DNA of 64,000 nt from Plutella xylostella (GCF_932276165.1 NC_064011.1:5907501-5971500), one strand, 5' to 3'; numbered from the stretch's first letter, positions 50,401-60,494 are shown. Notes: generated by a model not told the origin, from the letters alone. Numbers and translations: made by a program.

Positions 50401-51229
50401 TTCTTCTTCGTTCAGGAAGGCTGACCCTCTGTTTATCAGGTGATACATCGGTTCTGCATAGTCTATGACTTTTTTGTGGGCAATGAATAAAGTGTCATGA
50501 TTGACACGGATCTTTTTTCGTCCCCTTTTCTTTATATTGTTACCAATAGGGTCGAGTTTGTCTAGTTTTTCGTAAACTTCTTCCAAACAGTTCTGCAGAG
50601 CCCGTTCAGATCTCTCACATTGCTGTGCAAACAAATACGCTCCGATGGTATGGTCTAAGCACTTTTTACATATTTTGTCAGGTAAACTCTTGTCTTGTGT
50701 GACCTGAAATTGCCATTGAACATACATAAGTGAGAGGCAGAAATTTAAAATATCAATAATTAAACATTCACATCATTCACATAGGCTGATTCAAGTTGTA
50801 ATTCCAAATAAATGCTAAACAAGAAAAGTTGATATAGGCAGAGCAATGAATAAGTCCAGATGTTTAAATTATACACACATGTTAATTACACAAACGCGAT
50901 GGTTGCATCAATAAAGATTTATCAAATAAAACACAAACCTGAAAGGGATACACCACACTGAACATATCCTTGACAGTAACATTATAGAGCGTTCCAGAAT
51001 TGGCCACTTGGAGGTACTGGCCCACTTCCGACAGCCCCGTAGTCACATTCAGACAGAAGCGACAAACTTTACCCTGAAGAGTACCATTCAGAAGGTATTC
51101 AACAGCTTTCTTCGTAGTCAAAGGCTCCCGGTGGATCACTGGCTTGGCAGCCTTCTTCGGTTCACATGTTGCAGTGGCAATGGCCGAAGCACCGTCGTCG
51201 AGAAGGAAATTAAGAGTTATAGGGTTCAT
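46240..51229 (-). CDS. Zinc-finger gene G: double ZAD-C2H2 protein
   Basis: Model of 748 residues from three exons: 51,229-50,939, 50,703-49,936 and 47,427-46,240. Minus-strand junctions are TTTCAG|GTTTGT, AATTTCAG|GTC, CCTCAT|GTAAGT and GTTGCAG|ATG, all phase 0. First ZAD: cysteines 56/59 and 109/112, then three finger motifs (one C2HC). A second ZAD follows: its front half (LCAVC, 311/314) ends exon 2 and its back half (ICKKC, 366/369) starts exon 3. Each ZAD is thus split at the usual place. Exon 3 adds an acidic linker and seven C2H2 fingers. The order ZAD-fingers-ZAD-fingers suggests fusion of two neighbouring genes. Alternatively they are two genes whose ends I cannot see, but exon 3 has no front half of its own nearby and exon 2 no other partner. 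Intron 2 contains a Nup153-like frame. G lacks the CxxCxxxPCxHE motif of A, B, C and E. Confidence 0.75.
47755..49344 (-). CDS. Nup153-like reading frame inside an intron of gene G
   Basis: About 529 open codons ending in R-R-I-N-S-H-K. Features: FTFSIPPKV and YTFVFAEPL near the start, two degenerate Cys4 knuckles (CKNCW..., CKMCWLFEKTEGCKFC) and one RanBP2-type zinc finger that fits W-x-C-x2-C-x3-N-x6-C-x2-C exactly (WECKIC...CFCC, near codon 260). Single FG/FNMG motifs and a basic C-terminus follow. That order recalls the zinc-finger, FG and basic-tail half of the nucleoporin Nup153 (recalled, not searched). No ATG opens the frame; the first in-frame one is about 105 codons in. A candidate acceptor (GTTCTAG|CCC) at 49,345 is in phase 0 with the upstream exon of gene G, so it could be an alternative last exon, a nested gene or a retrocopy. 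No poly(A) remnant is visible. Confidence 0.55.
   Translation of the reverse strand, partial: PKQSYKHQPLIIPYTANILSITRKRRASIDQENEKTFTFSIPPKVNLNRNHIDKKQGGYTFVFAEPLLLNENTKGAVIIELTEETLSGDGDIVEADTAETVKESNNGYNFREFENMNKPLDDCVSHADADTNIDEENTENRDLNDDNVKSYDELPVSNTSPMETDQKLTKEPDSVGESCKNCWIFKKQCSTNCIVTDQNDSITDATKQKCKMCWLFEKTEGCKFCLKCNEDNKDVIQNDTFDDANRNTRKRKINEKSENNGAVKKIKWECKICFTMNENDRFKCFCCDSNKYNNDSNFVFGKTSTEFNFRFSYYKNMTAEEPDWQSEPNTDNNDENTVNVTSNIENIPFIGTELQLGFESNYMPEHTKHNPKEEKVVNECNTAIIYNEMISNIYMDDTDTTDGLNTDLQHINFESQSPKPNEETMDIDDDEQTNTTALTFVNNTFTNEAYNPFIILSSPACNEPMLDIGFWQAAPQHSVFNLPSTDGQSNVIIADKKSFKFNMGLANVEKTGGTNRRFKKPLRRINSHK
49800..49900 (+). mobile_element. RTE-type LINE fragment in gene G intron 2
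   Basis: GTAGTGGCTGGATAAGGATG and GCCTATGCCCAGCAGAG match the 3' coding end of RTE LINEs such as 60,725. Confidence 0.6.
49936..50703 (-). CDS. Gene G exon 2 (ZAD 1 back half, fingers, ZAD 2 front half)
   Basis: 256 codons from V-T-Q-D-K to S-T-L-P-H. It contains ICKKCLD, three finger motifs (FECPKC, FHCRFC, FQCKEC), a basic KKRGRKKIRV stretch and the second LCAVCLD pair. If the donor is not used the frame runs on into LINE-like sequence and stops near 49,768. Confidence 0.85.
50939..51229 (-). CDS. Gene G exon 1 (front half of first ZAD)
   Basis: 97 codons beginning M-N-P-I-T-L-N, with KVCRFCL as the first ZAD cysteine pair and KDMFSVVYPFQ before the donor. This matches the position of the IFG-x donor end in gene A. 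Confidence 0.85.
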
Positions 51230-51907
51230 TGGCTAGCTTACGATTTTAGGTTAGAATTGTGCAGTCAAACAGTAACGGATCTAACAGTGAGCACCTGAGT
51301 GATATCTGGATATCAATTATTGAAATAGTCGATACATTTTATGTGTAAAAGTCTGTAAAAATAGGGAAAGAATGACAAAAAACACAAATGAAAAAGTGTA
51401 CGAAAAATCCAAAATTCACACAGTTTCAAAACTTCACAAAAAAAGCGACGCTAAATTTTGTTCTGTGACCTTTGAATGACATGGCAATGTCCTCAGAATA
51501 ATATATCAACTTTCACGCACTTTCAACTCAGAGAAGTATGTTATGTTCCTTGCTTTCAACACTACACTGTTAAAAAGTGAGTGTGTGTAGAAATTTGGTA
51601 GAAATGCACCTCTGAGTAGATACCTCTCAAAAAGCTCTCAAGGGAGTACAAGTTGTGAGTGCGTGTGTTTAATTTGGTATTTTCTCATTGCGTAGTGACG
51701 GCCCACAGACCAAAAAACCCATAACTCAAAGTCAAATGTCAGTTATAAGTCAAATGTCAAATACCACGAACTTGCCAACTGGTCAAAGTCCTGTCACTCA
51801 CTGTTGCAAAATAATGCAAAAATTTCTTGTTTACATCGAATTTTATACAAACAATTAGTTCAAATTAACTTCTGTGTGATATGCGACGGTGAAATATCAT
51901 AACTAGA
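51230..51907. promoter_or_regulatory. Divergent region between gene G and the golgin gene
   Basis: 678 bp separate the two start codons. A decayed SINE-2 tail (AAGGGAGTACAAG, GTGAGTGCGTGTG, about 51,590-51,670) lies within it. No core promoter motif is clear. Confidence 0.4.
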
Positions 51908-54900
51908 ATGTCGTGGCTCAATTTGAACCAGAGTTTGAACAGTTTGAAAGGACAAATCACGAACTTTGCTACTGAAGTTTTATCTGAAGGAGTTTCCGAA
52001 GAGTCTGGTGACAATGCCATCGGTTCTGATGAGAGGTACAAAGAACTAGAAGAAAGGTGCCGGCAGCAGGAGTTAGAGGTACTATTTACGTGTTTTTTTC
52101 ACCAGTTTGACAGTCACTTTCGAGGTTATGTTTTCATTTTCGTTCAAGGTATTTCGCAGAATATTTACACGTATTGCCGATTGCGGCTTAATTCTTGCAT
52201 TCCACTTTCGTTTTTACTATTGTGTAATGCTTTCATGTGTTCGTGAGGCGAATCGTAGATGAGGTTTATGAAAAAATGCATCTATAGATCTATGACTGTT
52301 CTTTAATATCAATTTAAGATTATTAAGATATCATGCACTTGTGGACGTGTTATCACTGGTAACTGCGCAATGAAATCACGGTGATAGTAAACATAATATC
52401 CTGTTCTACTGCACACAACTGCATTTACATATGCATTTACTAATTACCAATAGTATTTTTTCCAGACAACCATAATGAGTAGAAAATTTTAAGTTACAAA
52501 AAGAGGTAAATAATGCACCAATAGAACCTACCTAACTACATACTACTGACAACTGCATGGCATAGTGGTCAGTGACTCTGACTGTAGTGCCAATGATCTG
52601 GGCCTCAAGTGTGTCATGTCAAGTCAGTCCGTGACTTCACCCAGGGTTCTAGCTGAAAACCAGCGCTATGGTTTACCATAGCACCAAGCTGAGCTAGAAC
52701 CCGTTTCTGCACCGGGAAGCAACACCCTTGCTCATTTTCCTTTGGCTTTTTTTTATTATTTGTTTTATTATTTATTTTTTGTGTTGTTTCCGTGTGTGTG
52801 TGAAATAAATGTATTTTCTTTCTTTCTTTCTTTCTTTCAAGTCTGCTAATGAATGTCGGCTCAATGCTGTGTCGTCTGAATGGTTTTCCGACTTTAGGTA
52901 TCTGTTTTCTCTAGGTTAGGGAGTCCCAGTAGTGAAATATGAAACACTTAACACTTGTTACTGTTTATAAAAGTTAGTTCTTTAAAAAAGATGCAATAAA
53001 TGTTTCCTAAAACGCAGATAATGAATACCTACAGTGAAAGAAAGAAAGAAAGAAAGAAAGAAAATAATATTTATTGCCGAAACATTTGCAAACATGCGGA
53101 AAGAAACACTAGTACTAATCCTATTTCAAAACATAATTATTCCTATATGTAAATACAGACTTTCGGCAAAAGGTGCCATGCTCAGCATTTGCTGCCGTAA
53201 ACAGATGTTTTGTGACAGCGCTGTTTTTCAGCACGTCCCTGGGTGTTGTGTTAACTAAATAAATATAACATTATATGTGAGTGGTGTGTGTCAGTGTGAA
53301 TGTATGTATGTATGTATGCGTGTGTGTTGTGAGAATGTGTGCTTTGGTATGATTATATGTAATAATATATTATATTATGCAGACTTATTTTTATGTTTAT
53401 GCTTGTAAATTTCCTTAGACGCAGATAATTGTTTTTCTAATAATATTTTTTTCAATTTTATTTTAAAAGATAGATATGACATACCACACGACAGTGCGAA
53501 ACCCATGCTGCCGACACACAACTGTGCCGCCATTCTTTAGCAGACTTGGGGCCCTGGGGTAAGATCCCTGGGCAGGGCAGATATTTATAGTTGTTCTTGG
53601 GTGTTAGTAATTTGTGTTATGTGTTATCTCCTACCACCCTGCCAAATACTACAATCACAGGATGAATATGGTTATAAAGATAGACAAACTGAAATTGGCA
53701 TGGATAAATTAAGGCAAAGCAAATATTTTTGGAAGCGGTTGTAGCTCAGTAGGGTAAGCATCCACATTCTTATACCAATGAGTCCTTTTAAGTTAAGTTA
53801 ATTTTTTACTGTCACTCTTACTGCGAAGGAAACCTGCATATCTAGATGTAGCATTTTATCTAGATATGTGAACCCACCAACCCGCAGTGGACCAGCGTGG
53901 TGGGAAATGGTCCAAGCTTAGGAAGGCAGTTTAAACCTTGGGGATATGCACAAAGGTTCCATTTGCCATTTGAGAGAGCCAGGTGCAGCTACTTACACCC
54001 CCACAGAGAACAGAATAGAATATAATGACTTTGGCATTGTGACTCAAACCCTCAACCCCATGCTCCAGAAAAAGGTTCACTACCCCATGAGCTTAACTAT
54101 CATCAAATATGAAATCTTTAACTTTAACTGAAATTATCGAATGCCAGACCAAGGATTGAAATGTATTCTGTACCAAGATTTCCAAGAAATTAATTATATT
54201 ATGATTAGTTTATATTATACTTCATTTTGTGATAAGACTATTATTAAATAATTAGTCATATTGATTTATCACACGGTAGGTACTTTTTATGTATATTAGA
54301 TTAGGTAGAGTTAGATACGATCTCTAATAAGTTCAATACAGATCCAACTAGATGGCGCTACATGTATGACCGTCGAAAAAAATATTAGAAACACTTTTAA
54401 AAATATACAGGGGCAGGTAGCTCAGTGGGAAATACGATGTTTCTTACGAAAGAGTCTCTAACTTTACTTTTAAAGAGTCTAAAACTTTATATATATAAAG
54501 TTTTTAAAGGCTCACAAAGCGAGCCACCCACTTTTCGCAGCATATTTGTAGGTACTCAGGTGATAGGTTGCGAACCATATCGCCGTTTTGGGATAAGTAC
54601 AATGCAATTAGGATACACATCTAGAATCTAGATGTACAGGTTTCCTCACGATGTTTTCTATCACCGTAAGAGCACGTGGTATTATTGTACTTTAACTCCT
54701 TGATTGTAAAAACAATTGAAATAATTCATTGGTACAGTCCAGGATTTGAACCCACGGCCTCTCGATTGAGAGGACGAGCCCTTATCCATTACGCCACCAC
54801 CGCTCCGTAAAAGATCCGTGATTGAAAAAAAAACGAAAACCGAGATCTATATTCAAAATGATTCATCACTATCATCATCAGACCGTAATTGTCCACCGGT

Positions 54901-56080
54901 GGACACAGGCTTATCCCAAGGAGCGCCACCACACTCTGTCCTCGGCCTTTCTCATCCAGCCACTACCGGCTACCTGTCTAAGGTCGTTAGTCAAGCAGAA
55001 ATCGAAGACCTTTTACACAATAAATGACTATTTATTTATTTTATGACTATTTATTTTACAAACTCTTTGTACCTACTTACATTATAATACCTACCTAGAG
55101 AAATGTGTTTTTAATCCCCTGTTGTATCTGTCTGTGGTAGCATAGCATAGGTCCCGAACGGTACATCGATTTTTTGGATCATAGGTAGGTAGATAATGTC
55201 ACATTGAGTGTTCTTAGCCATATTTTATAAAAATCGGTTCAGCAGTTCCAAAATTACGTGTGTTTCAGTATTGAATATCGTTTTTTACGTTAGTTAGGTT
55301 ATTAACATTGTATTCGTTATTATTCAACACCCATGATCCACAAGCAAGCGTCCAACCGACCGACATAACCAGGGGAATATGACGTTTTAACCTTAGATTA
55401 ACGATATACGAACACGATGGTGTGTCACATACTAAAACATAGCAAATAACTGTCCGCATTTTGTTTACTGTCAAACCGCTTTAAGTTCAACCTAATAACA
55501 ACCATTGTACCAATAAATAGTCACAAACTAGAGCTCAGTGGTAGAAGTTGCCTGTTATTTCTCGAGACGCTTTTGCACTGACACTCCATCTATGTCGTAT
55601 ATTGTTAATCTAAGGTCCAAACCGACATAACCAGGGGAATATAACGTTTTAGCCGAAGCTCGCTTATCTGCCGATAGCGGAGTTTGTTCAACGATATAGT
55701 TTATCTACCCTACGTACTTATGGGCGGCAGGTAAACCTGGTTTATCGTATACACCACATATGCAATGTTAGTAGTTAGTAGACTCCGAAGGTATAGTTAA
55801 ACCCCACTGACGCAAAAAGAGGGATGTTGTAAGTTTTACGTGTCTGTGTGTTTATGTATCTGTTTGTGGTACCATAGCTCCCAAACGGCTGAAACGATTT
55901 ACGTTTAGTTTTTTTCTGATTATAAATAACTAGCTGTTCCCGCGCGCTTCGCTTCGCCTTAAAAAGTTTTCCCGCGGGAATTCCGGGATAAAAAGTAGCC
56001 TATGTTCTTTCCCAGGATCTAGACCGTATGTATACCAAATTTCATTCAAATCCGTTCAGTAGTTTTGGCGTGAAAGAGTA

Positions 56081-56111
<31 letters not shown>

Positions 56112-57340
56112 CAGTTACTTTCGCATTTATAATATTAGTTAGGATGTTACCACGAGTGTTCGTAGTCGTGTTTTATCATGATCAGATTACCCGTTCATAA
56201 CTTATGCTACTTATAGTGTTGAAAGGTTATATTGGTGACTAGATTCTCGTTGTTCATAAATTCATCTATCTTGCACCTTTGAGTCTGATCAGACTGTTTC
56301 TGTTTAGGTGGCAAACATTATATCTATTGTTGACCGTATATATATGCAATTTATCCTACTATAATATTATAAATCCCAAAGTTTGTGTGTATGTTTGTTA
56401 CTTCTTCATGTCAAAACGGCTAAACCAATTTTAATGAAATTTGGTATGGAGTTACGTGACACCCGGTATAACACATAGGCTACTTTGTATCCCGGAATTC
56501 CTACGGATTTTTTTTAAAGGCGACGCGAAGTTCTCGGGTGCAGCTAGTAAATAAGTAAGTATAGAACCTATACCTACATAGGTACTGGCCGGTGCTAACG
56601 TAAGAATTTGAAATTCGAATCGACTCCACTCTGACCCACTGGCGGACGCATTTTAATGCGTATCCTTTACTTCGGTGCTGTTCGATGTTCTTTTTTTAAA
56701 AGGCGGTGAATGACTTCAGCTTTTTTCCGTTGGATAGGTTAGGTACAGTCATGATAATTATAGTGCCACAAACTTATCTGTCCCGGTGAGAGCGAACTAA
56801 ATTGGTCCATATAATCTATGTCAATATGAAATTCATTTAGTAAGTAATGAGGTATGGACCAATTTAGTTCGCTCTCACCGGAACAGATAAGTTTGTGGCA
56901 CTATACAGATATAGATATGTCAGAATGAAAGTTTAGTGTTAATAAAGTCAGTTTTTTTAAATCTCATAGACATGAAAATGACAGATTCAGAACTTCATCA
57001 ACAGTCGAGTCGATTGTCCCACGATTAAGTGACGTATCGTTGTATTGGAGGGACAATTTACTTGATCCATCCCTCGTCAATATAGTTATTTTCACCCCTA
57101 GAATGTTTTTATACAAAAAAAAAACAAAAAAACACGCACTCACGCCTTGTACTAATGTACTCCCTTGCGGGGTAGGCAGAGGTGCATTGCTGCACCCACT
57201 TTTCGCCAGAGTGTTATGTTAGTCCCAATGTAATAGGGGGCGGGCCTATTGCTTTTTATACATATATCTAAATGTTATTCATTTTGTTACAGATTCAAGA
57301 ACTGAGGAAAAAAGAAGAGTTTCTAGTTCAACAAAATGAC
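51908..57340 (+). CDS. TRIP11: TRIP11/GMAP-210-like golgin, 5' part
   Basis: Two exons fit: 51,908-52,078 (57 codons) and 57,293-57,340 (16 codons, I-Q-E-L-R-K-K-E-E-F), joined in phase 0. The N-terminus MSWLNLNQSLNSLKGQITNF is followed by an acidic stretch and a heptad-like coiled-coil start that continues into exon 2. GMAP-210/TRIP11 begins with an amphipathic lipid-packing helix followed by coiled coil and tethers vesicles at the cis-Golgi (family knowledge); the S/T/G-rich helix here fits it. The exon 1 donor GAG|GTACTA is weak. Exon 2 is bounded by TTACAG and GTGAGT. The remaining coiled coil and C-terminal GRAB region must lie beyond the window or in small exons I could not find. Intron 1 (5.2 kb) is filled with repeats. 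Confidence 0.65.
52555..52845 (+). mobile_element. SINE head scrap and LINE 3' end
   Basis: TGGCATAGTGGTCAGTGACT (about 52,558-52,590) is a decayed SINE-2 A box. GCACCGGGAAGCAACACCCT to GAAATAAATGTATTTTC with a CTTT-repeat tail is a LINE 3' UTR related to 21,811. Confidence 0.55.
53033..53245 (-). mobile_element. LINE 3' end with GAAA-repeat tail
   Basis: (GAAA)n, then ATAATATTTATTGCCGAAAC and CAAAAGGTGCCATGCTCAGC: same layout as at 21,811. Confidence 0.6.
53735..54020 (+). mobile_element. SINE family 1 with deleted B box
   Basis: The A-box part (GCGGTTGTAGCTCAGTAGGG) joins directly to TACCAATGAGTCCTTTTAAG, so the B-box segment is lost. The body and the 3' tail (CCCCACAGAGAACAGAATAG) are intact. 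Confidence 0.8.
54500..54806 (-). mobile_element. SINE family 3, full-length copy
   Basis: The tRNA-like head is at the right (on the minus strand GAGCGGTGGTGGCGTAATGG and GTGGGTTCAAATCC). The body shares ACGGTGA...AAACATCGTGAGGAAAC with family 1. The 3' half is GCGAAAAGTGGGTGGCTCGC. It is the best local reference for family 3. Confidence 0.8.
54855..55005 (-). mobile_element. RTE-type LINE 3' fragment
   Basis: CTTATCCCAAGGAGCGCCAC, CTGTCCTCGGCCTTTCTCAT and CACTACCGGCTACCTG. The tail side is at the left (ATCATCATCAGACC). Confidence 0.65.
55095..55280 (+). repeat. Dispersed repeat R2
   Basis: TAATCCCCTGTTGTATCTGT, GGTCCCGAACGGTACATCGA and AAAATCGGTTCAGCAGTTCC. Related to 17,388. Confidence 0.5.
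55281..55799. other. No gene; local duplication
   Basis: ACCGACATAACCAGGGGAATAT occurs twice (near 55,357 and 55,620) with partly shared flanks (AACCTTAGATTAACGATAT and its complement near 55,602). No element class is recognised. Confidence 0.45.
55800..56215. repeat. Dispersed repeat R2 split by a Helitron-like element
   Basis: R2 runs to TTTAGTTTTTTTCTGATTAT and resumes after 56,150 with ATGTTACCACGAGTGTTCGT. The insert is the Helitron-like repeat at 55,931-56,149. Confidence 0.5.
55931..56149 (-). mobile_element. Helitron-like dispersed repeat, uninterrupted copy
   Basis: ACTAGCTGTTCCCGCGCGCT, AGTAGCCTATGTTCTTTCCC, TTCAAATCCGTTCAGTAGTT and a (GACA)n tract. The ends resemble the CTAGT-type 3' end of Helitrons; class assignment is tentative. 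Confidence 0.55.
56357..56548 (+). mobile_element. Helitron-like dispersed repeat, diverged copy
   Basis: TTTAATGAAATTTGGTATGG, CACATAGGCTACTTTGTATC and GCGAAGTTCTCGGGTGCAGC. Same family as 55,931 in the opposite direction. Confidence 0.5.
56759..56905. mobile_element. MITE family 3, short copy
   Basis: TATAGTGCCACAAACTTATC at the left and GATAAGTTTGTGGCACTATA at the right. The inverted arms extend about 65 bp (GAGCGAACTAAATTGGTCCA), leaving a small loop. Confidence 0.88.
57131..57254 (-). mobile_element. SINE family 2, 3' half
   Basis: CACGCACTCACGCCTTGTAC through GGGGGCGGGCCTATTGC. The tRNA-like head is missing. It ends 38 bp before exon 2 of the golgin gene. Confidence 0.85.
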
Positions 57341-57384
57341 GTGAGTATTTTTAACTTATTATATACAGGGTGGAAAATTATCAG

Positions 57385-57495
57385 GAAACTATCCGTAGGC
57401 AGTATAAAATTAACAAGTTGTAACATAATTAGGGTACAAAAGGCGGTCTTATTACTTAAAGCGATTGGTGCCAAACAACCTTTAGTGCCAATTTC
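57385..57495 (-). mobile_element. LINE 3' fragment
   Basis: GGGTACAAAAGGCGGTCTTA matches the 3' UTR of the LINE at 59,297, and AAACAACCTTTAGTGCC follows. Confidence 0.45.
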
Positions 57496-57529
57496 TTCAT
57501 ATACGGTTGGAGCGTTACCCGGTAAATAT

Positions 57530-57640
57530 TAGTGGTTGACTTTTGACACATCTGTCAAGAATTTTATGTGGAGATGACGTATAATTGACCAATCCCTGGT
57601 CGGTTAGATAACCGACTATGGAGAAATTGGGGCTTAGATA
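57530..57640. mobile_element. MITE family 5, partial
   Basis: TTTGACACATCTGTCAAGAA, TATGTGGAGATGACGT and ACCGACTATGGAGAAATTGG as at 13,920. The left terminus is absent. Confidence 0.6.
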
Positions 57641-57659
57641 GGTTAGATATTATAATATA

Positions 57660-57808
57660 TCGATATCCTAAACGGAGCTAGCTTATTGACGCCGTCTGCA
57701 ATATTGAAGTAAGTACATTATTTTAACCGTCAGAACATTACCAACTAAAGCCGTAACGTCTCGGCATTTTACGGGTGGAACGTTTTGATTGCTCGCGAGT
57801 GTAAAAAC
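57660..57808. mobile_element. MITE family 1, right part
   Basis: CCTAAACGGAGCTAGCTTAT, GACGCCGTCTGCAATATTGA and TTTTGATTGCTCGCGAGTGT. The left terminus is missing. Confidence 0.6.
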
Positions 57809-57907
57809 AAATCTGGCCTTAGGTCGAACATTATTAATGAGACCTGCTAAATATTTATAAGGGCTTGATTTGGAATTGATTTCTTTAAAATAGAATCGAT
57901 ATATATA

Positions 57908-58557
57908 TGTCGCAGGCAACTGGTTTAATCTCCTGTTTGATTGAACCACTAGCCCGTTCATTGGATGGCGCTGTTCAGTTGTATGACTAGGCCGAACGTT
58001 GATTGTACAAGCGTCACAAAACGTCCAACTAGTTAGCTGACTTAAAATCAGTCAGGTGGTGAATAAAACAAATATGGCGTCTAACAGCTAACAGCTGACA
58101 CCAAAAGCACCTATATTGTTAGTTTTTTGCAAATAAATTAGCTTTAAAGTGCGTTATTTGTGTTAAAATAGTGTGACAACATGGATTTACCGATTATTAC
58201 GCCGTGGGCGATAGTTATGGATAGTTTCAAAGAAAAAAAGTGGCGAAACTGGATAATTATGAACAACAATATGAAGGTACGTTTATTGTTATTGTTTAGT
58301 TAATTTGTGAGATAAGAGCTTTGTAAAATAGTATTTTTGTTGACTCTTGTCTGGTGATGTTCACCCTAACCAGACATTACAAAGTTGCTATACTATTTCC
58401 CATTTAACGACTTCGCTGAATGACGTTCAGTCAAGACGTCGAAGGTTACAATCAACGACTTGACGAGTTGTCCTTTAGTCATACAACTGAATAGCGCCAT
58501 CCAATGAACGGGCTAGTGGTTCAATCAAACAGGAGATTAAACCAGTTGCCTGCGACA
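57908..58557. mobile_element. TIR element carrying a start codon and splice donor
   Basis: Inverted ends of about 86 bp with one visible mismatch, starting TGTCGCAGGCAACTGGTTTA. The outer sequence is TATATA on both sides. Inside, ATG at 58,181 opens 32 codons (M-D-L-P-I-I-T-P-W-A) that end at a consensus donor AAG|GTACGT (58,276). It could be the first exon of a lost transposase gene or a captured host exon. I do not recognise the peptide. Confidence 0.75.
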
Positions 58558-59296
58558 TATATACCGGATACCATCCACTGATCATTATCAGTTCTTTGGC
58601 ATAATTTTACCGTGGTATTTATTTATAGGTGTTATAAGTTTGGCTGTGAATATGTATGTATATGTAAAGACATTACCTGCTGGAGAGAAAATGCATGAAT
58701 AATAAACATTTTTGGTTTCTTTGAGGAGTAGGCAAATATACCTACCTACATTTATATTGATACTTTTATGAGTTCGTTACATCTACTACAACATTCGTTG
58801 TGTATTTAAATATAGTATACTGTACAGTGTAAATAATACTCGTATCTTAATTCTCACCCCTGCCTGCTCATCAAACTAATCAATATCACGATGGAATTGT
58901 GTACAGGGTGATGTTCCAAAGTCAAAAATATTGGTTATTCAAAGTATATTTTTTTATTAATCAATTAATCATAGGTATCTATATCTATATATTGTTATAA
59001 TGGTCATCAATTTTAGAATCTCTGTTCGGAAAGTATTCTTCTTTGCGTTATGGTGACAAACACTGGGGCTAGATTAATTGATACATTTTCATGATAGGTT
59101 TTCGAATGTCAAAATATTAGTCTACCACCTTTTCACAAAGGATCGGTCACTGAGAAGAAGAAGTGGCGAAACGATCTCCTCCTTCAAACCATAATTCATC
59201 AAATTTGGTTAACCGAAAGAACAGAAGAAACAGAAGTTGCCCATCGGCTTTAATACGGTTTCGAAATGACAGGAATAGAATTGTAAAAAAGTTATT
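58558..59296. other. No gene or clear repeat
   Basis: TACAGGGTGATGTTCCAAAG (58,912) is a common transposon edge. An inverted ACACCCTGTATAT lies at 60,525, so the LINE between them may have landed in an older element. Confidence 0.4.
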
Positions 59297-60494
59297 ATAG
59301 ATAGATAGATAGAGTACTCTTTATTTGTACACCAAGAAATGATTAACAATTTTACATAGACACTTAACTAGGGTACAAAAGGCGGTCTTATCGCTTATAG
59401 CGATCTCTTCCAGACAACCTTTGGATGGATGGACTAGAGATATAAAAGGGGTACAGTGTACTTACTCAAGGAATATAGTATAATTTAAGTTATTATTATG
59501 TAACTACACACTAAATATAAGCAAAAAATAAATAAAAATATACACACAAGTACATACGCCTACTACATGTATTATAATACACAATTATATACAATATAAT
59601 ACATATATAAATATATACAAACACATATATACATATACATACATACATACATCATATACATACACATACATATCATACATATTATATCTACATAAGTACA
59701 TGATTTATTTAATGATCTGATAACAGCTTAGCAGTTGATTTAAGGTAGTGTTCCTTCACCATTCTCTTAAAGGTTTCTAGAGTTGGTGCTTGTCGGATTT
59801 TTGAAGGAAGATCATTCCACAAAGTGATAGCGCGAACTGTGTAAGAGGCACTGAAGAATTTAGTGGTATTAGGGGGGATATTAAGGCGGAGATTGTGGGT
59901 AGAGCGCAGTGTCAGGTTGTGAGATTCACAACGAAGCTGAAAGCGTTCTTTTAAGTAAGCGGGGTATGTTGGGTTAAAGAGTATGGAATATAAAAGTGAA
60001 AGAATGTGGGCATTGCGACGAAGACGAATAGGGAGCCACTTGAGTTTAGCGCGAAAGTCGGAAATATGGTCATATTTGCGTAGGCCAAATATAAACCGTA
60101 TAGAAAAATTTTGGAGTCGCTCAAGCTTATTTAACTGCTCCTCAGTTAAATCTGGATAGCAAGAATCGGCATAATCTAAAATAGGTAGAAGTAAAGACTG
60201 AGAAAGCTCAATTTTGGTGGAAGTGGGCAAGAAATTCCGCAATCTGCGAAGTGAACCTGCTGAAGCAAACATCTTTCTACTAACTACTTCCAGCTGCTTT
60301 TTCCATGTCATGGATCTGTCCAGATACACCCCTAAGTTTTTAACTTCTTTACTCCACTCTATATGTACACCATCAAAAATAACTGGTGGAAGGGAATCGA
60401 AGTCAATCATGGAAATAAATCTAGGGCTGCCAAGAATGATCACCTGGGTTTTAGTCGGATTGACTCTTAGGCCGAAGTCACTGCTCCACGTCAA
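59297..60494 (-). pseudogene. 5'-truncated Jockey/CR1-type LINE with RT C-terminus
   Basis: 261 open codons (60,494-59,709) beginning M-T-W-S-S-D-F-G-L-R, just past the catalytic box: LRVNPTKTQVIILGS, EVKNLGVYLDRSMTW, LPILDYADSCYPDL, LERLQNFSIRFIFGLRK and TLWNDLPSKIRQA follow in the order typical of non-LTR polymerase thumb regions. About 410 bp of 3' UTR leads to a (TATC)n tail at 59,297-59,313. The endonuclease, ORF1 and first RT motifs are missing, so it is inactive. The open frame suggests a fairly recent insertion. Clade assignment is by motif style only. Confidence 0.85.

Noticed and set aside
57683..57961. 92-codon minus-strand frame
   Set aside because: It spans a MITE end and the terminal repeat of the 57,908 element; no domain.
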